DNA of 64,000 nt, taken from Flavobacteriales bacterium. GTDB taxonomy: Bacteria > Bacteroidota > Bacteroidia > Flavobacteriales_F > PHOS-HE28. The stretch covers positions 1 through 64,000 of the forward strand of contig JADJOG010000013.1 in the NCBI GenBank assembly GCA_016713865.1, read 5' to 3'. A model generated the notes under the pieces. That model worked only from the letters and a program-made list of their open reading frames with translations. It was not told the origin of the DNA and did no database searches. Made by a program: the position numbers and the translations under genes. Of the stretch, positions 54,295 through 62,413 are shown in pieces. Each line of letters starts with the position of its first letter. Position 1 is the first letter of the stretch.

Positions 54295-55450
54295 CTACTT
54301 GTTATTTTGGAAGAAAGCCTTCACGGCCGATGTGATGTGCGCCAGCTGCTGCTGATCGAGCTCGGTGCTCATGGGTAGGGAGAGCACTTCGTGGGTGATT
54401 GATTCGGTCACGGGCAATGATCCTTCCGCGAAGCGGGCGGTCTTGTACGCATTCTGCAGGTGGCAGGGTACAGGATAGTAGATCATTGCTGGTACGCCCC
54501 GCTCTTCCAGGTGCTTGCGAAGCGCTTCGCGCTTTCCATCCGCCACCTTGAGGGTGTACTGGTGGAAAACATGGGTGCTGCTCTTGCTGCGCTCTGGTGT
54601 TGTGAGACCAACGATGCCGGCAAAGGCCTTATCGTACGTTGAGGCGGCCGAGTTCCGCGCGGCGGCGTATTCGTCCAAACGGCGCAGCTTGATGCGCAGC
54701 ACAGCGGCTTGCAGCGAGTCAAGTCGGCTGTTCACGCCCACCACCTCATGGTAGTAGCGCTGGTCGCTGCCGTGGTTGCACACGCGGCGGATCTTCTTGG
54801 CCAGCTCATCATCGTTGGTGAAGAGCGCGCCGCCATCGCCGTAGCAGCCCAGGTTCTTGCTGGGGAAGAAACTCGTGGTGCCGATGTGGCCGATGGTGCC
54901 GGCCTTCTTCTTCGTTCCATTACTGAAGGTGTAATCGCTACCGATTGCTTGGCAATTATCCTCGATCACGAAGAGCTTATGCTCTTGGGCGATGGCCATG
55001 ATGGCCTCCATGTCGGCCGTCTGCCCGAAGAGGTGAACGGGAACGATGGCCTTTGTCTTCGGAGTGATCTTGCGCTTGATGTCCTCCGGATCGATGTTGA
55101 AGGTGCCGGGCAGTACATCGGCGAAGACCGGTGTGATGCCCAAGAGCGCGACCACCTCAACCGTAGCCACGAAGGTGAATGATGCGGTTATGATCTCGTC
55201 GCCCGGCTGCAGGCCCAAAGCCATCATGGCGATCTGCAACGCGTCGGTGCCATTCGCGCATCCGATCACGTGCTTGGCACCGAGGTAAGTGGCCAATTCC
55301 TTCTCGAAATCCTTCACCTCGGGACCGTTGATGAAAGCTGCCGTTTCGATCACGCGGCGCTGGGCGGCGTCCACCTCATCCTCGATCTTCCAGGTACTGG
55401 CTCACGAGATCCACCATCTGGATGGGCCTCATCGTTGCGGTGGTTTCCAT
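54295..55450 (-). CDS. wbpE: DegT/DnrJ/EryC1 aminotransferase, WbpE/PorR type (apparent +1 frameshift near the start)
   Basis: PLP-dependent transfer of an amino group to the 3-keto-glucuronate made by WbpB. GCANGTDALQIAM, EDNCQAIGS and FFPSKNLGCYGDGG (the PLP-binding lysine) are conserved. The open frame starts at 55374. The missing N-terminus METTATMRPIQMVDLVSQY lies in another frame from ATG 55450. Removing one G from ctggaag near 55388-55393 gives S-Q-Y-L-K-I-E-D-E-V-D-A-A-Q. Corrected length about 384 residues. In Porphyromonas, the homologous PorR acts in anionic LPS formation (established for that organism). Confidence 0.92.
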
Positions 55451-55530
55451 GTCAGTATGCTCGCTAAAAGCGGCGGCGAAGATAGACCTCCCCTTGCGCT
55501 CCGGAGCACGGCCTCGGCTTGCTCCAACGT

Positions 55531-55538
55531 TACTTTCG
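55531..55538 (+). promoter_or_regulatory. -7 box (TACTTTCG) upstream of the 55554 gene
   Basis: One mismatch to TAnnTTTG, 15 bases before ATG 55554; identical octamer to the box at 35551. Confidence 0.45.
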
Positions 55539-55553
55539 CCCGCCTGCCGCCGC

Positions 55554-56309
55554 ATGAGAGCCCTGATCCTTTTCGTCTTGCTAGGCCTGCTCGCCAGCAG
55601 TGCCGCAGGCCAGCGCAACACATCGATACGCGACAGCAGCATCGCTCTTGTGGCCGTGCAAGCCGGCTACGCGCACCAATGGCCCGGCGGCGACCTTGCA
55701 ACACGCTTCGGCGCCAACAGCAACATCGGCCTGAGCGCTTACCGAAAGCTGCGCAGCAATTGGCTGCTGGGCGCCGAGGGCAGCTTCATCTTCGGCAATC
55801 AGGTACGTGAGCCGGGTATCCTGCGCAACGTGATCAACAGCGCGGGCCAAGTGGTGGATCGCGAAGGCGCCATGGCCGATGTGTTCCTCTTCGAGCGCGG
55901 ATGGACGGCCTTCGGTTTCGTGGGCCGCATGCTGCCCATCATCGGGCCCAATCCGAACAGCGGCCTGGTAGTCAAGATCGGCGGAGGATTCATGCAGCAC
56001 AAGATCCGCGTCCAGACCCAGCAGAATGTCGTGCCGCAGCTCGAGGATGAGTACCTCGAAGGCTACGATCGGCTTACCGCAGGGCCTGCGGCGATGGCAT
56101 ACTTGGGCTACCATCACTTCGGCAATCGGCGCTTGATCAACTTCCACATCGGATTGGAGGTGATGGCCGGCTTCACTGAGCCTCTGCGCGCTTACAACTT
56201 CGATACGGAGCAGTACAACAGTGGTGGAAGGGTCGATCTCCTCTCAGGTGTGCGCCTCGGATGGAGCCTTCCGATCTACCGGCGCCTCGACGATCGCTTC
56301 CATTTCTGA
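55554..56309 (+). CDS. Outer-membrane beta-barrel-like exported protein
   Basis: I start at ATG 55554, giving a signal peptide (MRALILFVLLGLLASSAAG, cleavage near GQRN). The ~230-residue mature protein alternates hydrophobic and polar residues in strands (GLSAYRKLRSNWLLGAEGSF; LLSGVRLGWSLPIYRR) and ends RFHF with a terminal aromatic, as in eight- or ten-stranded OM barrels. Segments such as VKIGGGFMQHKIRVQTQ fit the family of conserved Bacteroidota OM proteins often found beside waaA. It stops 1 base before waaA, so they are likely co-transcribed. Function unknown. Confidence 0.75.
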   Translation: MRALILFVLLGLLASSAAGQRNTSIRDSSIALVAVQAGYAHQWPGGDLATRFGANSNIGLSAYRKLRSNWLLGAEGSFIFGNQVREPGILRNVINSAGQVVDREGAMADVFLFERGWTAFGFVGRMLPIIGPNPNSGLVVKIGGGFMQHKIRVQTQQNVVPQLEDEYLEGYDRLTAGPAAMAYLGYHHFGNRRLINFHIGLEVMAGFTEPLRAYNFDTEQYNSGGRVDLLSGVRLGWSLPIYRRLDDRFHF

Positions 56310-56310
56310 A

Positions 56311-57600
56311 ATGCCGCTGATCTACGACCTCGGATTGGGGCTCTACGGCTCGGGGATCCGTATCGCGCAACCGTTCTCAGCCAAGGCGAGCGCTTGGATC
56401 AATGGGCGACGCGGCTTATGGGAACGGCTCGAAGGGAAGCGAGGCAAGCTGCAGGGCTGCCTGTGGATGCATTGCGCCAGCGTTGGCGAATTCGAGCAAG
56501 GGCTGCCAGTGCTAGAGGCCATCAAGCGCGAGCGACCGGGAATGCCCGTGCTCATCACCTTCTTCAGCCCGAGCGGATACGAAGCGCGAAAGGATCATCC
56601 GCTGGCCGACCATGTGGAATATCTGCCGATGGATTCCGCTGCGAATGCCGAGCGATTCATCAGCATCGTGCAGCCAGCAGCCGTGCTCTGGGTGCGCTAT
56701 GAATTCTGGTTCCATTGGCTCAGGGCGCTCAACTCCCAAAGGGTGCCCATCTATTTGATATCGGGCATCTTCCGCGATGACCAACCGTTCTTCAAATGGT
56801 ACGGCGCCACGCACCGGGCCATGCTGCGCTTCTTCTCACGGTTGTTCGTGCAGGACGAAGCATCGCTAGAGCGATTGGCGGCACTTGGCATGGCCAACGC
56901 TTCTGTTTGCGGCGATACGCGATTCGATCGTGTGGACGCCATCGCGCGCAGCGGCGGAGCTTTCCCCATCGGCCAAGCCTATCACCGCGCAATGGATGCG
57001 CCTGTGCTCATAGCCGGTAGCACCTGGCCTGCCGACGAGCGCATGCTCGCGGAGGCATTCGAAGGCATGCGACAGCCGCCGCGTGTGATCGTGGCACCGC
57101 ATGAGCCCACGCCCTCCGCGCTGGATCGGGTGCAGCGGGCATTCCAGAAACCCGTGATGCGATGGAGTGAGTTGGAGAGCACCATCGTTGCGGCACCTGT
57201 ACCGGATGCGAGCCTACCCCCGGACGAGGACCCGTTCTTCGCGCGCACCTTGCTGGTTGATCGCATGGGCCTGCTGGCGCGGCTTTATCAGCACGCCGAT
57301 GTGGCCTATGTGGGTGGCGGCTTCACCGATGGCATACACAGCATACTCGAGGCGGCAGCCTGGGGCAAGCCAGTGATCTTCGGGCCGCGGCATCGGAAAT
57401 TCATCGAAGCACGAGGCTTGATTGATGCCGGTGGTGGCTTCGAAGTGAATGATGCAGCGGAGCTGCGCGAGGTGCTTACGCGATTGCTGCATGATCGCAA
57501 TGCGCGCGAGGCTGCATCGGTTGCCGCGCTGGGCTATGTGCGCGAGCGCTTAGGCGCCACTGGCCGCATGGCCACAGCCATCATCGCTGATCTGCGATGA
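56311..57600 (+). CDS. waaA: 3-deoxy-D-manno-octulosonic acid (Kdo) transferase
   Basis: GT30 enzyme adding Kdo from CMP-Kdo to the lipid A precursor at the inner face of the cytoplasmic membrane. I start at ATG 56311, right after the preceding stop. 429 residues; an N-terminal hydrophobic segment, MHCASVGEFEQG with the catalytic Glu60, ITFFSPSGYE, WVRYEFWFHWL, GDTRFDRV, AGSTWPADE and VGGGFTDGIHSILEAAAWGKP are all typical. The stop codon abuts the convergent gene at 57601 with no gap. Confidence 0.95.
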   Translation: MPLIYDLGLGLYGSGIRIAQPFSAKASAWINGRRGLWERLEGKRGKLQGCLWMHCASVGEFEQGLPVLEAIKRERPGMPVLITFFSPSGYEARKDHPLADHVEYLPMDSAANAERFISIVQPAAVLWVRYEFWFHWLRALNSQRVPIYLISGIFRDDQPFFKWYGATHRAMLRFFSRLFVQDEASLERLAALGMANASVCGDTRFDRVDAIARSGGAFPIGQAYHRAMDAPVLIAGSTWPADERMLAEAFEGMRQPPRVIVAPHEPTPSALDRVQRAFQKPVMRWSELESTIVAAPVPDASLPPDEDPFFARTLLVDRMGLLARLYQHADVAYVGGGFTDGIHSILEAAAWGKPVIFGPRHRKFIEARGLIDAGGGFEVNDAAELREVLTRLLHDRNAREAASVAALGYVRERLGATGRMATAIIADLR

Positions 57601-59241
57601 TCACTTCTTCGTTTCCTGGATGAAGTCCAGCCGCACGGGCAAATACTCGAGCTCAATCATGGAATTCGTGCCGAACGCGGCATACTCATCGGGGCCAACA
57701 GGCGTGAGCTCCCAGCCGGCGATCAGCGCCTTGTCGTTGTCGCTGCGGAGCACCGGCTTCGTGCGATGCAGACCCTTCTCATCGAAGTAAGCATACACGG
57801 TGTAGTTGCCAGAGCTGGTTTTGGGAGCGATCCGTCCACCCGTTTTGCGCAGCTCCGCGACATTCTCATTGTCCCAGAGGAACAGATGCAGCTGGTCCTT
57901 GAAGACGACAGGTAACGCGCGACCTATGATCGGCTCATCCGTCACAGCCCACCGCTTGAACCAGGTGCTCCAAGTGACCTGCCCCTCCTTGCCTACGCAG
58001 CGCGCGAGCACCGGCCCGCGATAGAAGCGCTGGAAACGCTTGGCGGTTTCCGCATCCGTATGCACGGCAGAGAAAGCGATCTCATTCACGATGTAATAGC
58101 CGCCGTTGCCGCGCGGGAACAGCGCCACAACATCGGTGGCTGAGCGCAAGCGTTTCTGCTCCTTCTTCCCGGTCTTCGCTTCCTGCTTGCTCTCATCAAC
58201 ACCAATGGCTTCCTCAGCCTCCAAGTCGGTGCCCTCGGCGAACGGCAGCAATTCAATGCCGCGCGCGCCGGCTTCAATCGAATCAATCCACGCGATGAAG
58301 TTGCCCAGCTTGCGCCCACCATTGGCGTAAATGCCTGCATACGCCAAGCGCTGGCCCACATGCTGCAGGATGCCACCGGTGGGCGAGTAGCCCTCATCCA
58401 TCCCGAATGGGAGCCGCGACAGTTCATCAGCATTAATACGATGCAGGGCCACATCGGCTCCATCGCTCGTTTCGCTCTTCCGCCGCTTGATCACGAGATA
58501 AGCCGTTCCGCGACCATCAATCGCCGCGCTGAGCACCTCGTTCTGGCCATCACCATCCATTCGCAGGATGTGCTGCCATTTCACGTTCATCTGCTTGTCA
58601 ACAGCGGCCAGCAGGTAGAAGGGCTGACCATCGTTGCTGCCCCGCATCTCTGGGCTGTGGATCAGCAGGTGCGAGGAATCCGGCGCGATGACCGTGCTCC
58701 ATTTATCGCGCGTGGCATTGCCAGCCTTCGCATACAGGGCTTGACGCTCTTTCGCTTCAACCGGGAAGGCGCACAGCCTATCGAATGCCGGTGGTTGGCG
58801 CGTGAGGTTGGGGTCGATATGTTGATAGTACAGCGCCACCTCCTCTTGCCCAGCAGTGCGCGCGATCAATGTGGGCTTGCGATCCATCACCACAAGATCC
58901 TCGAGCAGCAGCCGCTCTTTGCCGCGCCGCTCCAGCACCAGTTCCAAGCTGCGCTCGTAGGTGAGCTTGGCACGATCATAGGCATCGAGGCGCGGGCTCT
59001 GCTTGGTGAAGGCCTTGGTATCGAAGTCCGGGCTGCGGAGCACGATGTAGGTGGAAGGGCTGCCGCGCACGATGCGATAGGGCATCATCGAGGGATCAGG
59101 CTTGTGCTTCTCGCCGATGCGAGCCTTCACCTTCAGGCGATCCTCGGTTTTCGCCGCCGGCTGCGCGAATGCGACGGGCGAGAGGAAAATAAGCGCGAGC
59201 AAAGTGGCGTGTAAACGTGGCATGCGTGCGGTCTTTTTCAT
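57601..59241 (-). CDS. Exported hypothetical protein, 546 aa
   Basis: I start at ATG 59241, 10 bases after a TACTTTCA box; this gives a basic start and signal peptide (LLALIFLSPVAFAQ). The mature protein is long, charged, with repeated WYW-poor beta stretches such as VAFFPRGNGGYYIVNEIAFS and DSSHLLIHSPEMRGSNDG. These look like a beta-propeller-type fold, but no named domain is recognised. No T9SS tail or lipobox. Related unannotated proteins occur in Bacteroidota; function unknown. Confidence 0.72.
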   Translation of the reverse strand: MKKTARMPRLHATLLALIFLSPVAFAQPAAKTEDRLKVKARIGEKHKPDPSMMPYRIVRGSPSTYIVLRSPDFDTKAFTKQSPRLDAYDRAKLTYERSLELVLERRGKERLLLEDLVVMDRKPTLIARTAGQEEVALYYQHIDPNLTRQPPAFDRLCAFPVEAKERQALYAKAGNATRDKWSTVIAPDSSHLLIHSPEMRGSNDGQPFYLLAAVDKQMNVKWQHILRMDGDGQNEVLSAAIDGRGTAYLVIKRRKSETSDGADVALHRINADELSRLPFGMDEGYSPTGGILQHVGQRLAYAGIYANGGRKLGNFIAWIDSIEAGARGIELLPFAEGTDLEAEEAIGVDESKQEAKTGKKEQKRLRSATDVVALFPRGNGGYYIVNEIAFSAVHTDAETAKRFQRFYRGPVLARCVGKEGQVTWSTWFKRWAVTDEPIIGRALPVVFKDQLHLFLWDNENVAELRKTGGRIAPKTSSGNYTVYAYFDEKGLHRTKPVLRSDNDKALIAGWELTPVGPDEYAAFGTNSMIELEYLPVRLDFIQETKK

Positions 59242-59250
59242 TGCGGGGCG

Positions 59251-59258
59251 TGAAAGTA
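59251..59258 (-). promoter_or_regulatory. -7 box (TACTTTCA) of the 546-aa exported protein gene
   Basis: Nine bases upstream of ATG 59241; near-match to TAnnTTTG. Confidence 0.4.
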
Positions 59259-59293
59259 GGGCGGTGGCGCTAGCGAACTCGGTGCCACGATGA

Positions 59294-59634
59294 TCAACGC
59301 AGCTTCGCATTGCCACGATGGCGCTCCTGATCGCGGAGGGCCTTGGCCTTCATGCGCCTGTCCCAGGCGGCTTGCATATCCGTTTCGGTCTGGTTGGCCA
59401 GGCATAGCAAAACGAAGAGCACATCGGCCAGCTCCTCGCCCAGGTCCTTTCCCCTATCGCTCTCTTTCTCGCTCTGCTCGCCGTAGCGCCGGGCTAGGAT
59501 CCGCGCCACCTCTCCCACCTCTTCGGCAAGCATAGCCATGTTGGTGAGCGGGTCGAAATAGCGCACCCCATGCGCTGCTATCCAGGCATCCACCTCGGCC
59601 GATAGCGTCTTGATGGGGGCTTGCTTATATCCAT
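59294..59634 (-). CDS. MazG-like nucleotide pyrophosphohydrolase (apparent 1-bp deletion near the start)
   Basis: All-alpha NTP pyrophosphatase that hydrolyses non-canonical or excess NTPs. LAEEVGEVARILARRYGEQSE supplies the E-x2-E helix, and LGEELADVLFVLLCLANQ the E-x2-D helix. The open frame begins at 59593. Relatives have about 14 more residues before DAWIAAHGVRYF. These are found from ATG 59634 in another frame (MDISKP-PIKTLSAEV) once one C is added to the C-run at 59615-59619. Corrected length about 113 residues. Confidence 0.88.
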
Positions 59635-59650
59635 GGATTCCCTAGTTTCG
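59621..59650 (+). promoter_or_regulatory. Promoter TTG-N19-TAGTTTCG
   Basis: TTG at 59621-59623 and TAGTTTCG at 59643-59650, spaced 19 bases, the best full match to the Bacteroidota -33/-7 consensus in the window. The ATG at 59657 follows 6 bases later. It overlaps the start of the divergent mazG-like gene. Confidence 0.65.
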
Positions 59651-59656
59651 TTCGCC

Positions 59657-60049
59657 ATGATCAGCCGGGTTTTCCACAAAGGTCTGTGTCCAGCCGTATT
59701 GGCGAGGCTTGCCATGCTCATCATCTTGCTGATGGGTTCGCTCGAGAGCCGCAGCCAGCATCTTGTGCAGGCGGCAGTGGATGGAATCACGGATGCCCAC
59801 CATGCCCGTGAGGCAAGCTTGATCATGCAGCAACAGGATGGCGTGCTCATGGCGCGGTTCGATGCGCTCACACGCAACATGATGCTGCATGTATCGCCAT
59901 CGAGCGCGATCGACGCGGCCGCGATCAATGGCTTGCTGGCCAACCTCAACATCCGGATCCGCTGCTTCAGCCGCAAGGATTCGCGCGAAGGACCGTTCCG
60001 CCACATCGACGCCGAGCGATGCAGCGATAATCCAATGCCGGAGCGATGA
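59657..60049 (+). CDS. Small exported hypothetical protein
   Basis: Starts at ATG 59657 directly behind a consensus promoter. A hydrophobic N-terminal segment (VLARLAMLIILLMGSLESRSQ) is probably a signal peptide. The ~100-residue remainder is polar, with NMMLHVSPSSAIDAAAINGLLANLNIRIRCF in its centre; that pattern resembles short Bacteroidota proteins encoded before T9SS cargo, but I recognise no domain. Overlaps the next gene by ATGA, so the two are translated together. Confidence 0.65.
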   Translation: MISRVFHKGLCPAVLARLAMLIILLMGSLESRSQHLVQAAVDGITDAHHAREASLIMQQQDGVLMARFDALTRNMMLHVSPSSAIDAAAINGLLANLNIRIRCFSRKDSREGPFRHIDAERCSDNPMPER

Positions 60050-61503
60050 GGACTCTCTACCGATCTTCGCTCGCGCGATATGCGCTTCTAGGCTTCGTGA
60101 TTTTCGCGTTTCCCTGGAATTCCGTCGCGCAGTGCACCAATTCCACCGCCTTCGGAACTGTGGCAGCACCCACCACCCCTGCTCCTGTCACGATCAGCAG
60201 CTGCACCTTCCAGAGCGAGTACAATACCGTCACGGGAATCGTGGCCGGGCAGACCTATTCCATCGGGAGCTCTTGCGGCGGATACATCACCGTGCGGCGC
60301 ACCACCTTCAATGGCGTTGTGGTAGCGAATGGCAACGCGCCATTGACCTTCACCGCCCCGGTGGCTGGCACCTATTTCCTGCATTTCAATACAAATGCGG
60401 GCTGCGGCACAGCGAGCAACTGCTGCACCACCACCATCACCTGCACCTCTTGCACCATAACGCCACCTGCAGACGCCTACACAGCGATCAACATCCCGTC
60501 GCTGCCGGTCACGGGACAAGCCGTGGTTTGCCATGGCTCCAATCTGATCACGGCAGCATATGTCACCAGCCTGTGCGGCACAGCGAGTACCTTGTACCTC
60601 GGCGGATTCGAGGCCTTGTACACCGTCACGCCAACCACCACGGGCAGCTATGCAATCAACTATGGCGGCCAGACCTGGAGCTCCATCTGGGTATTCAGCG
60701 GAGCGTGCCCAGCGGCGGGCGGCATTTGTGAAGGCTCCGTAAGCAGTTCGGTTGCGAGCCAAGCGCTTGTCGTGAACATGACAGCAGGGGTGCAGTACTG
60801 GATCATGTTCGACACTTTCCCAACTCCCAATAGTCCATGCCCTGGCACCTTCAGCATCGTCAACGTGCCACCGCCCGTTGTGGCCAGCGACTGCAACCAA
60901 GCCGTGAATGTTTGCACCAACATCAATTTCCAGATCGATCCGAATGGATCGGGCAGCGTGTATGAGATTCCGCCATTGGGCTCCCTCGGCAACCCGGATT
61001 TCATTCCTGATGGCTTCCACAAGCCCTTGGGGCAGCGACAACTGGGGCTGCTTGCGCGCAGGCGAGCTCAACAGCACTTGGATGATCGTGAACGTGCTCA
61101 CCGGCGGCTCATTGACCTTCACCTTCGGTGGCTTAGGCACGCAGACCGGCTTCTACGACTGGATCATGTACCCGTACAATGCATCGGCGTGCAGCCAGGT
61201 GGCAGCGAACCAACTAGCGCCTGTGCGCTGCAATTGGAACGGTGTCTCTTTTGGTGGCACTGGCTTGGCAGCCCCCCCTCCTGCGGGCGGCGATGTGACG
61301 AATTTCGAGCCGCCCCTTACAGTAGCCGCGCAAACGCAATGGCTGATCTGCTTCAGCAACTGGAGCTCGGTAACCACGGCGGTGCCGCTGCAATTCGGAG
61401 GCACAGCGGTGGTAAGCTGCTCGCCTCTTCCAGTGGAACTGCTCGGCTTCGAGGCGGTCGCCAGTATGTACCGTGTGGATTTGGAATGGCTCACCGCTTT
61501 TGA
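60046..61503 (+). CDS. T9SS cargo, N-terminal part (frameshift at about 61015)
   Basis: ATG 60046 overlaps the preceding stop (ATGA). Signal peptide MRTLYRSSLARYALLGFVIFAFPWNSVAQ is about 29 residues, cut before CTNSTAFG. Two repeated beta domains follow (~30-140 and ~150-280), each with a G(Q)TYSI or GSYAINYGGQTWSS core and paired cysteines. Coherent sequence ends at NPDFIPDG; the rest of this frame to 61503 is out of frame. One extra T in ggcttcc (61015-61016) explains the break, since its removal gives D-G-S-T-S-P-W-G-S-D-N-W-G-C. Confidence 0.82.
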   Translation: MRTLYRSSLARYALLGFVIFAFPWNSVAQCTNSTAFGTVAAPTTPAPVTISSCTFQSEYNTVTGIVAGQTYSIGSSCGGYITVRRTTFNGVVVANGNAPLTFTAPVAGTYFLHFNTNAGCGTASNCCTTTITCTSCTITPPADAYTAINIPSLPVTGQAVVCHGSNLITAAYVTSLCGTASTLYLGGFEALYTVTPTTTGSYAINYGGQTWSSIWVFSGACPAAGGICEGSVSSSVASQALVVNMTAGVQYWIMFDTFPTPNSPCPGTFSIVNVPPPVVASDCNQAVNVCTNINFQIDPNGSGSVYEIPPLGSLGNPDFIPDGFHKPLGQRQLGLLARRRAQQHLDDRERAHRRLIDLHLRWLRHADRLLRLDHVPVQCIGVQPGGSEPTSACALQLERCLFWWHWLGSPPSCGRRCDEFRAAPYSSRANAMADLLQQLELGNHGGAAAIRRHSGGKLLASSSGTARLRGGRQYVPCGFGMAHRF

Positions 61504-61957
61504 GCAAGGCAGCTCGCATTTCGTGGTGGAACGCTCCAATGATGCGCAGCACTGGACTGACTTGCTCTCGATCAGCGCAATTGGCGAATCGGCACATCCA
61601 ACGGCGTACGACGCGCAGGACAGGAGTCCGCTCCATGGCCTGAGTTTTTATCGATTACGCATGATCGATATCGATGGCAGCTTCAAGCATTCGGCGATCA
61701 AGCAGGTGGATATGCGTCGCCCACATGCTGTAGCTCCTAACCCTGCACGTGGCGCCTTCACCGTTTTCGATGTTCCCGCTGGAGCATCCATTGATTTGAT
61801 TGATGCCCTGGGCCGCTCAATTCCAATTCGTACCACCACCGGACCACAAGAAGACGCCGTTCTTGTTGATCCCATGGGGGCCATGCCGGGGGTTTACCTG
61901 CTGCGCGTCGCCCAGCCCGGCCATACCACTAGCCTTCGTCTTGCTCTTGAGCGCTGA
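61017..61957 (+). CDS. T9SS cargo, C-terminal part with type A sorting domain
   Basis: Continues the gene begun at 60046; the frame is open back to 60908, but only from 61017 is it coherent (SDNWGCLRAGELNSTW). It has GSLTFTFGGLGTQTGFYDW and SCSPLPVELLGFEA; the PLPVELLxFxA motif is typical of Bacteroidota cargo just before the tail. A fibronectin-like segment (VDLEWLTAFEQGSSHFVVERSND ... YRLRMIDIDG) follows, then a T9SS type A domain (HAVAPNPARGAFTVF ... MPGVYLLRVAQ). Corrected full length about 637 residues. Ends 3 bases before the convergent dtd stop. Confidence 0.85.
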
Positions 61958-61960
61958 TGC

Positions 61961-62412
61961 TCACTCTCGCAAGCGACTGTCGATGATGATGGTGACAGGA
62001 CCATCATTCACCAGCCCAACTTCCATCATGGCGCCGAACACGCCGCACTGGATTGCCCGACCGAGCAGTTCGCCAAGACGCTGCTTCGCACGCTCATACA
62101 GTGGCACGGCCTCCTCCGGTCGCGCTGCACGGATGTAGCTCGGGCGATTGCCCTTGGCCGTGCTCGCATGCAAGGTGAATTGGCTCACAACGAGCAGGTC
62201 GCCTTGCGCTTGGGCGATATCGAGGTTCATCACGCCTTCAGCATCCGGGAAGAGCCGCATCCGGATGATTTTCCGCAAAGCCATTCGAGGTCGTCCTCCA
62301 CGTCGCCATTCTCGATGCCGAGCAGCACGAGCAAGCCCGTTCCTATGCGAGCATGCTCCGCGCCGCCGATGCGCACGCTGGCCTCGCTCACGCGGTGGAT
62401 CACCGCACGCAT
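61961..62412 (-). CDS. dtd: D-aminoacyl-tRNA deacylase (apparent 1-bp deletion)
   Basis: Removes D-amino acids (and glycine mischarged on tRNA-Ala) from tRNA. The N-terminal part (MRAVIHRVSEASVRIGG ... GLLVLLGIENGD) ends prematurely after LEWLCGK. The rest (IIRMRLFPDAEGVMNLDI; VVSQFTLHAS with the catalytic Ser-Gln-Phe-Thr; KGNRPSYIRAARP, the G-x-N-x-P-like motif) is in another frame. A run of four A instead of five at 62269-62272 accounts for the break. Corrected length 150 residues, standard. Starts 1 base after the acid phosphatase stop. Confidence 0.93.
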
Positions 62413-62413
62413 C

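Noticed and set aside
59578..60006. Minus-strand frame of 142 residues overlapping the mazG start and the 59657 gene
   Set aside because: Only its last residues carry the true MazG N-terminus; the rest is antisense to the promoter-backed gene at 59657.
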